Source: Balneolales bacterium (GTDB taxonomy: Bacteria; Bacteroidota; Rhodothermia; Balneolales; Cyclonatronaceae). Taken from it: DNA of 64,000 bases. Each line of letters begins with the position of its first letter. Within the stretch, counting starts at the first letter, position 1. Location: NCBI GenBank assembly GCA_020832405.1, contig JAFIET010000004.1, positions 1 through 64,000 of the forward strand, given 5' to 3'. This document shows positions 17,036-24,694 of the stretch, piece after piece. The translations under genes and the position numbers were made by a program. The notes below the pieces were generated by a model that was not told the origin of the DNA, searched no databases, and saw nothing but the letters and a program-made list of their open reading frames with translations.

Positions 17036-18127
17036 TTAGCTGTTCCTGATGTCATTATCCGGAATCTCAGGCGGCATTCCGAACAATCTGATGGCCCACA
17101 CCCGGGCAAATCGTGCAAAATCCGAGTGCTTGCGAAGGTAGTTGAGCGAATTGTAATCAAAAACAGAGTAGGAAGGAATAATTCCGAGGCCCACTGGCAG
17201 ATGCCTCATGGAAAAAATCATCCTTGTACTCTCCGCCCAGTCAAGAGGTTTGGTCATGGTAATGACCGCAAGATCCATCCACGGATGGGAAGTTTCATCC
17301 CACTCACGGCAGCTATTAAATATTTCATCGTCGTCATCATCCGAAGCCTCATGCAACTGAACCTGAAGTTTGTATTTTACCTGGCCTTCCCGCAATCTTT
17401 CAACATATTCATCTTTCAGGTAATTTCGGCTGCGTGTTTCGCCGGGCAGTATCCGCTGATTTTCAGTAGGTATCATTAAATCATATTCATCCAGTATGCC
17501 CGATTCCGGCACAGCTTCAGCCGGTACTGATCTGTATTTGATATAGCGCAGCACATTGTCGGCGGCTTTATACAGCAAAGGGGTCTGTGAATAATAGGTC
17601 AGGTTTGTAAAGGAAGTCGGATTGCGCCGCATACCGACCTGAGCCCCCTTAACCCCCGCCGGATACTTGCGGTAGTAGGCTTCATACTGCATGCCAAACC
17701 TTGTTTTCTTGTACTTTGCGAACCGGAAGAAGCTTGCAACCGACCAGAACAAGGCGGTTTTCCCGGTGTTGAGCTCGATATCCATCGGGCTTTTGTAGTG
17801 CGTATCAGCCATTTTTACGGACATACTCCGCACCACGCGCATCGCATCATCCATAAATGAGGCAGCGGCATGCCGTACCCTGCAGGGCATGGTTTTTCCC
17901 GGTTCAAAGAACGGATGAAGCGAAAAACCCGGCTCGTCCACAAAACGGATTGAACCCGATGCAGCAATTCCATTGTTGTGCGACATCTTTTTCCTTGCCA
18001 GGATGCTTCCGGCAACGGCGAGTACCAGGGTGAAGGCTTTGGTAGCAAACCAAAGGAAAATCAGGCCGGGCAGGCGGCTTAAAGCAACACGTACGGAGCT
18101 GAGTAACGGGATACGGTTAATTTTCAT
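17036..18127 (-). CDS. Catalase-related heme protein (allene oxide synthase-like), membrane-anchored
   Basis: A 363-residue protein with a hydrophobic anchor at about 18-44. The rest follows the small catalase-related family that includes the coral allene oxide synthase domain and cyanobacterial homologues: RVRHAAASFMDDA with His86 as candidate distal histidine, DIELNTGKTALFWS, NPTSFTNLTYYSQTPLLY (169-186), RYIKYRSVP, TRSRNYLKDEYVERLREG and IPSYSVFDYNSL. Such proteins convert fatty-acid hydroperoxides to allene oxides or other products. It lies 12 bp after the lipoxygenase gene, the same pairing that occurs as a fusion in corals and some cyanobacteria. The usual R-x3-Y proximal heme motif is not plain; Tyr330 (with Asn326 in the Arg position) is the best candidate. 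The chemistry is inferred. Confidence 0.78.
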   Translation of the reverse strand: MKINRIPLLSSVRVALSRLPGLIFLWFATKAFTLVLAVAGSILARKKMSHNNGIAASGSIRFVDEPGFSLHPFFEPGKTMPCRVRHAAASFMDDAMRVVRSMSVKMADTHYKSPMDIELNTGKTALFWSVASFFRFAKYKKTRFGMQYEAYYRKYPAGVKGAQVGMRRNPTSFTNLTYYSQTPLLYKAADNVLRYIKYRSVPAEAVPESGILDEYDLMIPTENQRILPGETRSRNYLKDEYVERLREGQVKYKLQVQLHEASDDDDDEIFNSCREWDETSHPWMDLAVITMTKPLDWAESTRMIFSMRHLPVGLGIIPSYSVFDYNSLNYLRKHSDFARFARVWAIRLFGMPPEIPDNDIRNS

Positions 18128-18139
18128 AGTTCAGGCGGC

Positions 18140-20347
18140 TCAAATGTTGGTTCGCGATTGGATGATGTCTATATCCAGATTGAGTGCGGCAAAATCCTGC
18201 CGGTGCCTTTCCAGTTTTTCCTGAAGCGCAGGCGGCACATCTCCGTCTTCATTGGCCATAATGTATCCGTAACCGGTACGGGAAAGCATATTGCTCCACC
18301 ACATCATCTGCGTTGAGCGGGTAAGATCCGGGGCAATCGAATGATCAGATTCCGGCCCGAGTACGCCATCCGGACCTTTGCCAAAACGGAGCCCAAGGCT
18401 GCAGTACAGAACTTCGCCTATGTCGTCGTACTGTTTTGAGTTCGACCAGGTATGGCCGAAAGTGGCCTGATAAATGATGTAGGTACAGGCCTGCTTCAGC
18501 TGATCAATATCACCCTCTGAAACTTCATGACCTTCTGATGTACCGGTTATTTTTGAAACGGCTCTTTTGATTCCGTCTGCTTCCGGCCGTTCTTCCTTTA
18601 AGTCCATGCGGTGATGCTTCCCGTACCAGTTCGTACTGCCGTCAGTTTTCATCCTGCCATTTTTGTCGAGCAGTGCATTTTGCAGATAATGGCAAAGGAA
18701 GGCAGGCACACTGTGTTTTACCAGATCCTGCGAGAAGCAGTAAATCTCAAACCAGTGTTTTATGATTCCGGCCCGGTTATCCGGATCATCGATATAACCG
18801 GAGACAAAATCTGAGACAATATCCCAGTACAGATTGCAGGCCCTTGCATAAGTATGTGCTGCGCTTACGGGTTGCATAGGGCGGTACCCCTTCCAATCAA
18901 GCATGCCCGTTACCTTGTAAATCACCTGATCAATTCCTTTCGGCGTGAGCGCACAGGCTGAGGTAATGTACCCGTTGCCGATCAGGATGCGGTCGGCGGT
19001 GTGGTTTACAAGCACTACTGAGCGCAGAAAGGATTTAAGCAAACCGGACACGGGATTCAGCCGAAGATTCCTGAAGCAGGCAATGGCATATTGTTCGGTA
19101 TTAACATGCGTTCCGGCAAAATGATGTGCCAGTTCTGCGTGCAAAGCTGCACTCACCCGGCAGATTCGTTTAGCCGCCAGCCACTTTACCCCATCAGCAG
19201 CTGTGAAGGATCTTTTCTGCTTATGATCTTTTTCCGTAGCGGTTAACGGACCTGTGAGAGTGATTTTCACCGGTTTAGGCAGGCCGTTTTCTTTAAGCTC
19301 AAACCACATGTCCACATCCGGCATGGCGTAATGATGGTACCTCTTTTCATAAGAACCCCAGTGATGGTGAACCCAATACAGATTCGGGTTTTTCGGGTCG
19401 CGGTCAAAATCACAGGCATACATGCCGTTCATCATTCGTTCGCCGAACCAATCGTCTTCACGGGTAATACCAGGCGCCTTCTTCTCCATACAAAGGGTCA
19501 GGTTTTCGGGGTAATCCTCTGCAATTTGCTGTTGGGTCAGGCCCTGATTTATACGGATCATTTCAAGGTGCCGGAGTTTGATGAGCTCAACCGGGATAAA
19601 CTGTTTTTCAATGGCCTCATTGTAACCGGGCGAATAAGCGTCTGGCGCATTTTTGTCGTGATCGCTGATAACAACACGGGGCAGCGGCGTATCGCTTCGG
19701 TACTCCCAGTATGAGAGCTGAACCTGCCGGCAGCAGTATTCAATGCCAACCAGATCTCCCTTAGGGATTTTGACCCGCTTTATTTCAGTCAATACAGCAG
19801 CATGCCCGCCTTTTTGATTGAAGTGTTCATAACCAGTCTGATATACCCCAAGCCAGACCCTTGCAATGTAAAACCTGTGTACGTAAAATAAATCATAAGC
19901 AAGGCTAAACTCTCCGTTCCGGTCTGACAGCCCTTCACTGAGCTTGCGGTACCCGCCCCAAATTGTCTGTGCCCACAGCTCGGTATGCATATTAAATACC
20001 GGAGAATCTGCCTCTTCTTTACGGGTGCCAAAAGTAAGGCGGCCGGTTACCACATGATGCATCCCGGGCTTTCCGTAAATTTTGCTCCGCCGTGGAAAAA
20101 TAATCCGGTACAGGGCCTGAAAAAAGCGTACCAGCGTTTCGTATAATTCCCAAACATGCAGCGCTATCCGCTGAACAATGCCCCCGTGTGTCGCTGATCG
20201 GTGAAACTCAGCTTTGTTCAGATTCTTTAAGCGGGGATGAAAAAAACGGCGCTTAAGACCATGGGTAATCTTCGTGCTTTGGATGCATTGCCCTAAATCA
20301 GTCCCCGGCTGTTCTGCTTGTACCGGTACAGTTTCTGTTTTATTCAT
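18140..20347 (-). CDS. Lipoxygenase
   Basis: A 735-residue non-heme iron (or Mn) dioxygenase that makes hydroperoxides from polyunsaturated fatty acids. The central motif ALHAELAHHFAGTH gives His403 and His408 as metal ligands, followed by NTEQYAIACFRNL. The third and fourth ligands are His632 and Asn636 in FGHTWSN, and the chain ends in Ile735, whose carboxylate is the usual fifth ligand. DDWFGERMMNG (about 298-308) is the conserved N-terminal substrate-site motif. One extra residue lies between His408 and the TH pair compared with plant and animal enzymes. No signal peptide is visible; amphipathic helices near 56-85 may insert into membranes. It is the first gene of a four-gene unit with the catalase-related protein, dual kinase and HTCS. 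Confidence 0.88.
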   Translation of the reverse strand: MNKTETVPVQAEQPGTDLGQCIQSTKITHGLKRRFFHPRLKNLNKAEFHRSATHGGIVQRIALHVWELYETLVRFFQALYRIIFPRRSKIYGKPGMHHVVTGRLTFGTRKEEADSPVFNMHTELWAQTIWGGYRKLSEGLSDRNGEFSLAYDLFYVHRFYIARVWLGVYQTGYEHFNQKGGHAAVLTEIKRVKIPKGDLVGIEYCCRQVQLSYWEYRSDTPLPRVVISDHDKNAPDAYSPGYNEAIEKQFIPVELIKLRHLEMIRINQGLTQQQIAEDYPENLTLCMEKKAPGITREDDWFGERMMNGMYACDFDRDPKNPNLYWVHHHWGSYEKRYHHYAMPDVDMWFELKENGLPKPVKITLTGPLTATEKDHKQKRSFTAADGVKWLAAKRICRVSAALHAELAHHFAGTHVNTEQYAIACFRNLRLNPVSGLLKSFLRSVVLVNHTADRILIGNGYITSACALTPKGIDQVIYKVTGMLDWKGYRPMQPVSAAHTYARACNLYWDIVSDFVSGYIDDPDNRAGIIKHWFEIYCFSQDLVKHSVPAFLCHYLQNALLDKNGRMKTDGSTNWYGKHHRMDLKEERPEADGIKRAVSKITGTSEGHEVSEGDIDQLKQACTYIIYQATFGHTWSNSKQYDDIGEVLYCSLGLRFGKGPDGVLGPESDHSIAPDLTRSTQMMWWSNMLSRTGYGYIMANEDGDVPPALQEKLERHRQDFAALNLDIDIIQSRTNI

Positions 20348-21149
20348 GGCTTAAAGCTGTGACTTGCAGTTGTTGTTATGATTTCAAAATCAGTAAGCGC
20401 CTATGAAATGGTTTACCTGAAGGCTACTAAACCGGTAATAGTGGGCTGATGAAACTTACGAAGCTCGGCAAATACGACCGCAGCGCTGATTCCGGCATCC
20501 TTACAAAACAACTTTAGTTTGCCGCAATCCATAATAACTCTTTATTTAGTAGGAAATTTAACGTTTAGATTTCTGCGGATAAGTGTTTAACTAAGAACTA
20601 AGAGCTAAGAACTCAGCCTACTGCTTCAGCAAAGCTACAGAGCGTTTTTGAGCAAATGCTGCTATTTCAAAAAAGAAATGCTGAAGGCTGATTGCATTCT
20701 TTTGAGAAGCCCTCATTAATTTGCGCGGCTCGATCAGCATCAGAATATGAGCATACTGTATCATGTTTATCAGCTTAATTCACAACTGCGAAGCTTTTGG
20801 TGTGGGAATTAATGATTGTTGTAAAATGACAGTGCATGTCGATACCGGCCTTATGCACTGCTCATTACACTGAATGAAACCCTGAAACTTAGATTTTACT
20901 AAGCAACTGCTTCTACAGTCTCACATGCAAAAAACCTTTTATAATGGATGCTTCACATTCCGGGAAAAAGAAAATTTGATAAACCCTTAATTTTCTTTTT
21001 AATAACCGCACCAAACTAAGCTTTTTTCGGATATATACAGTACCCTATTTTTCCGTTTGTGGAGAGTTTGGTAAAAACCGCTGCCAAAATGACCTGCAAA
21101 TTAATACTCAAAACAATACTCAGGACTTCCGGGAGGTCCGCTTCACTCC
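20348..21149. other. Upstream region of the lipoxygenase operon
   Basis: About 800 bp without a credible gene. It should hold the lipoxygenase promoter. I found no TTGGACT half-sites here, so the operon may not be autoregulated by the same element. A small run of related words (CTAAGAACTAAGAGCTAAGAACT, split by one base changes) lies near 20590-20615. Nothing else stands out. Confidence 0.5.
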
Positions 21150-21289
21150 ATGAGCCTTAGCAGAAAGGCCCAAGCCGCGGTACACCACACAGTAAGTTTT
21201 GACGCCCCCGCCTCGCAAGCGGCACCTACATCTACCGCCTGCAAACCGGCAGCACAAGCATCACCAAAATGATGATGCTGGTGAAATAG
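21150..21289 (+). pseudogene. Remnant of a type IX secretion C-terminal domain
   Basis: One frame gives HHTVSFDA (to about 21206) and, after a net one-base loss between 21204 and 21211, the -1 frame gives LASGTYIYRLQTGSTSITK, then MMMLVK and a TAG at 21287-21289. Together these reproduce the end of a T9SS type A sorting domain (compare GRHTVSFDASRLASGVYLY at the end of the gene at 49275). No upstream part of the secreted protein is recognisable, so only the tail of a lost gene survives, still followed by its terminator. Confidence 0.6.
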
Positions 21290-21322
21290 ACCTCACCTTA
21301 AAAACGAGTCCTAAAAATTTAC

Positions 21323-21359
21323 AGCCTCAGTCGCCGGAAAGCGGCTGAGGCTTTTTTTT
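21323..21359 (+). terminator. Intrinsic terminator after the T9SS remnant
   Basis: A 12-bp stem (21323-21334 with 21341-21352, one G-T pair) and CGGAAA loop are followed by a run of T. It is the expected terminator of the decayed plus-strand gene. Confidence 0.85.
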
Positions 21360-21490
21360 AGGATGATGTGATGCGGCCCGCGACACTGAATAAGCATTAT
21401 ATTGATTTCAGGTCTTCGCCACAGCTTTTTATATTTCAGCTACCGATTTGGTAACCCTTCAGAAACCCTAATCCAAAACGTCTTCACATC

Positions 21491-21922
21491 ATGAAATTCC
21501 CTGACGAGGAAACGATCAGACAAATCACAGAGATGCTTAACGATGGCATCATGTGTGTGTACATCCACAAAGAAACCGGAGAGTTGCTCCTCATCCCTAC
21601 ACAAGAAAACCTGGACTATATGGGGAGTGATTTTATGGAGGAGGAAAGAAAAGAACTTGAGGAAAATGAAGAGCAATACGCTGAGATTTCGGGATGGGAA
21701 ACCTGGGAGGCATTTGAGTATATGAAGGTTTTCGCCGAATACCTTAGCTCTCATCCGGAACTTCAGGAACAGCTTTTGGAAGCACTTTCGAGGAGTAAAC
21801 CCTTCCGGAATTTTAAAGACGTTCTTTTTGAAGACGAAGAGGTTCGGCAGCAGTGGTTCGATTTTGAAAGCAAATGGCAGCAGGCGCATGTAAGGAAGCG
21901 GCTTGAGTTCATCTTTGATTAA
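21491..21922 (+). CDS. UPF0158 family protein
   Basis: A 143-residue acidic cytoplasmic protein, MKFPDEETIRQITEMLNDGI at the start, with the pattern of the UPF0158 family (short N-terminal helix, then YIHKETGELLLIP as a beta hairpin, then a helical part ending RRxxxEFIFD-like). Its molecular role is unknown. It stands alone between the T9SS remnant and a bidirectional terminator shared with the convergent DUF2207 gene. Confidence 0.75.
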   Translation: MKFPDEETIRQITEMLNDGIMCVYIHKETGELLLIPTQENLDYMGSDFMEEERKELEENEEQYAEISGWETWEAFEYMKVFAEYLSSHPELQEQLLEALSRSKPFRNFKDVLFEDEEVRQQWFDFESKWQQAHVRKRLEFIFD

Positions 21923-21955
21923 AGATGCCTGCCCTGCATCTCGTGCATAAAACAT

Positions 21956-21992
21956 GAAAAGCTGACGTACTTTTGAGTTACGTCAGCTTTTC
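21956..21992. terminator. Bidirectional terminator
   Basis: A perfect 14-bp stem (21956-21969 with 21979-21992) has AAAA on one side and TTTT on the other. It lies between the convergent UPF0158 gene and the DUF2207 gene and can serve both. Confidence 0.85.
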
Positions 21993-22019
21993 TGCTTCAT
22001 ACGGGAGGATACGCGGCCT

Positions 22020-24107
22020 TTAAATTCCTTTTTTTTCGTCATCAGGGCCCGCAGGTTCGCCCTTCCTGATTTTGAGTTCTGAGCCTTTAAAATCTGTGTA
22101 CTGCTTGAAGCTGCGCAGGGCCGTATCCTGCATAATGAAGTTGGTGAAATGCAGCACCTTGTCAGGGTCCGTATTTAGGTCAGGGCCCGGGCTGATGTTC
22201 TTTAGCTTTGTGAGCACCATGTTTTTCTGTTCCGGGGAAGCCGCATAAATGGGATAGTACGGCCTGCTGTTCAGCTCGTTATAATTGTGCGGCCAGTTCA
22301 GCACCATGAAATCGGCCAGCAGGTCTGAGGGGTTTTCGGTCTCTTCCGCTGGCCTCACATTTTTTCTGAGCGAGTTGATGTGGTCCCGGATGAATTTGCT
22401 GTAGCGCAGGCCTTCCGCGCTTAGCTCGTAACGATTCAGGACCGCAAAAATCAGCGCCGGAGCAGCAAACACAAAAAGGAACAGCCCCAGGAAAGACTCA
22501 ATCGCCATTAGGTAAACGGCCACAAGCAGGGCGATGAGGCAAATATAAACCGGGTTACGCTTTTCTTCATAGAAGCTGAATCCGTCCTCCAGATCTTCGA
22601 AGTAACTTTCGCGCACTTTTTCCCCGAGCATTTTGAGCGCAGCGCGGATTTCATCCGCTTCCTTTTTACCCGCCGCACCGCTGTCGAGCAGCAGCTTCAG
22701 CTTTGTTTTCGTGGGAAAAAGGGTTTTGAATTCAATCGCCTTTCCGCCGCTGCGGCTGCGCACATAAGCAAGCAGCAGTTTATGCCAGGGTCGAAGGTTT
22801 TCATCCGGCTTGTCTTCAAGGGGAAGAATCTCAATTTTGGACCGCTCGATGAGCTGTTTAATCTGAAATGGCAGCATCTTCCGCAGAGCCGAATTTCCGA
22901 GCATCGATGTGATGGTTCTGTCTGTGAGATAGTCCGGCGGGATGTTGATTGTGATGCTGAGGTGTCCTTGCCGGGCCAAATCAATCAGCGCAAGGCCGGT
23001 GAGCCTGTGCACCCGGTTTCGGGGCTGCAGCACTTCCGCACTGTAGAGCGTTTTCATGACCCCGACCGGCAGCCGGCGGATATCGGCCATGATGAGCGGC
23101 TGGTTGAAGTCCAGCTCTTTGACCTGCTTCTTCCGCTTTCTATTGCGGGATCGCCGGGCTATGATGGTGAGCAGGCTCAGCAACAGCATCACCCAGCCAA
23201 GCGGGCGGGCGAAGCCGCGTTTTTGTTCGAGCCCCTGCTCGCGCAGCTGCCTTTCTTCGGTGCGTGTCACCCAGAGTTCGTATTCAGCTTCGAGGCTCTG
23301 CACGCTCACAGCCGATCTGCCCGCAGTTCCGGGAAGGTCCGGTACGGCATCACCGGAAAACAACGCTCTGAGGTGCACCGGGCGCGCAAACCGCAGGTTT
23401 ACCGGGGGCAGGGTGATCCGGGTTTCTTCGGTTCCCTCGGTTTGGAGCTGCAGCGGCTCTCCGTCATTCTCCGTGAACAGTCGCGCAAACGGAACTTCTG
23501 CCGGTTCCGTCTCAAACCCAAGTGAGAGTGAAATGGCGAGCCCGCCAACCGACGGACGCGCCTGCCCTTCGGCCATGTTCAGTTCGCCTCCGTTCGCGAA
23601 AATGTGGTTGAGGTACGCAAATTCACCCGCCTGCTGAACGGCGCCTGAAAGCCGGTAGCGGATCCGGACCTCGGTTTCCCCGAACCTGCCAAAAATGAGC
23701 AGCGTTTGCCGGTCGGGCTGCTGCTGCACGAAATAGCCCGGCCCCGGCTCTTCAGCCGCGGGATTGCTTGCGTATTCAGGCAGCGTTCTGAAAGCTTCGA
23801 TAGGCTCCCCGTTCAAAACCACATCCATCACCTCAAGCTGACGGCCGCCGTGAAAGAGGTCAGCCGGAAAATGCGACCGGAAAAAATTCAGCTTGTAGCG
23901 GCGGGTTTCGGAAACCATCAGGCTGCCGTCGGCCTGAACCTCCGCCTCAATCTGCAGCTGCTCGAAGGTGTCCCGGTTGGATTGTGCGTTCGCAGCGGTA
24001 ACATGCGGGCCGATTGCATCAGCAGCGGCAGTTATCAAAAAACAAAGCGCTAACACGCGCAGCAAGCCGGTCCCGGCCCGGGGACTCATCATACAAAACA
24101 AAAACAT
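22020..24107 (-). CDS. DUF2207 membrane protein, paralogue A
   Basis: A 695-residue protein with a signal peptide, an extracytoplasmic beta-rich DUF2207 domain (EAEVQADGSLMVSETRRYKL at the start of it), a membrane segment near 305, a cytoplasmic domain including RNRVHRLTGLALIDLARQGHL, two further membrane helices near 520-560 and a C-terminal cytoplasmic tail. Its function is unknown; the family is often annotated as predicted membrane protein. A close paralogue sits at 31918-34014. Start choice is uncertain: the ATG at 24107 abuts a strong stem-loop, and ATGs at 24092/24089 are alternatives that keep the signal peptide. Confidence 0.82.
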   Translation of the reverse strand: MFLFCMMSPRAGTGLLRVLALCFLITAAADAIGPHVTAANAQSNRDTFEQLQIEAEVQADGSLMVSETRRYKLNFFRSHFPADLFHGGRQLEVMDVVLNGEPIEAFRTLPEYASNPAAEEPGPGYFVQQQPDRQTLLIFGRFGETEVRIRYRLSGAVQQAGEFAYLNHIFANGGELNMAEGQARPSVGGLAISLSLGFETEPAEVPFARLFTENDGEPLQLQTEGTEETRITLPPVNLRFARPVHLRALFSGDAVPDLPGTAGRSAVSVQSLEAEYELWVTRTEERQLREQGLEQKRGFARPLGWVMLLLSLLTIIARRSRNRKRKKQVKELDFNQPLIMADIRRLPVGVMKTLYSAEVLQPRNRVHRLTGLALIDLARQGHLSITINIPPDYLTDRTITSMLGNSALRKMLPFQIKQLIERSKIEILPLEDKPDENLRPWHKLLLAYVRSRSGGKAIEFKTLFPTKTKLKLLLDSGAAGKKEADEIRAALKMLGEKVRESYFEDLEDGFSFYEEKRNPVYICLIALLVAVYLMAIESFLGLFLFVFAAPALIFAVLNRYELSAEGLRYSKFIRDHINSLRKNVRPAEETENPSDLLADFMVLNWPHNYNELNSRPYYPIYAASPEQKNMVLTKLKNISPGPDLNTDPDKVLHFTNFIMQDTALRSFKQYTDFKGSELKIRKGEPAGPDDEKKGI

Positions 24108-24177
24108 TTGCCCGTCTGTTTAGATCGTCATTTCAGTAGTTGATTGAAAATACTAAAATGAAATCAAAGACGGGCAA
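24108..24177 (-). terminator. Two-tier 70-nt stem-loop between efflux operon and DUF2207 gene
   Basis: TTGCCCGTCT (24108-24117) pairs perfectly with AGACGGGCAA (24168-24177), and inside it CATTTCAGTA-type and TACTAAAATG-type arms form a second stem. On the minus strand the structure is followed by ATGTTTTTGTTTTG, a T-rich tract. It may terminate the efflux operon, or it may block translation of DUF2207 paralogue A, whose first ATG starts at the base of the stem. Confidence 0.55.
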
Positions 24178-24290
24178 CTCGATTCAGGTGTTAATCTCCG
24201 GAATCATTATGCAGCCCATAAAGTTATTGGGAGCCGTTTAGCCGGGTTTTCTCCGGGATGGCATCTGCCGGCAGGCAAACGAATTTCGGC

Positions 24291-24602
24291 TTAGACAAAT
24301 GCATCTACCGCAATTTCATAGGCGTGCAGCGGGTTGTCGCGGCGGCCAGCCCAGCTTTCGTTGTAGGCCCGGATCTCGTCCAGCACCACTTTCACCGTTT
24401 CTTCGGTCTGAAAGGAAAAAAACAGGGTCGAATAAATGCCGTGATCGCCCTGCGAGAACCAGCTGCGCACGTCGGGCTGATGCTTTTCGGTCCGGAAGCC
24501 ATGCATGGGCGTTTCGCTGAAAACCGAAACCTTGTTCCGGCTCATCATCTGCCGGACTTCGTCTGCAAATTCAGCTACACTGAGGATTATGAGGAGTTTC
24601 AT
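24291..24602 (-). CDS. Small PII-like/ferredoxin-fold protein at end of efflux operon
   Basis: A 103-residue cytoplasmic protein beginning MKLLIILSVAEFADEVRQMM and ending HAYEIAVDAFV. The strand-helix-strand pattern and length resemble the small PII-like proteins (DUF3240 type) that occur beside RND efflux genes, but I cannot assign the family securely. It follows the RND gene by 92 bp on the same strand, so it is probably an accessory or regulator of the pump. Confidence 0.55.
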   Translation of the reverse strand: MKLLIILSVAEFADEVRQMMSRNKVSVFSETPMHGFRTEKHQPDVRSWFSQGDHGIYSTLFFSFQTEETVKVVLDEIRAYNESWAGRRDNPLHAYEIAVDAFV

Positions 24603-24694
24603 AGCGGCTTGAGAATTGGGTTGAGTGGTGAAACAGAGCCTGCCGGAGCCCGCAAAACTGCGGCACCGGCAGGATGTTTTTTTGAATGAAGGAA

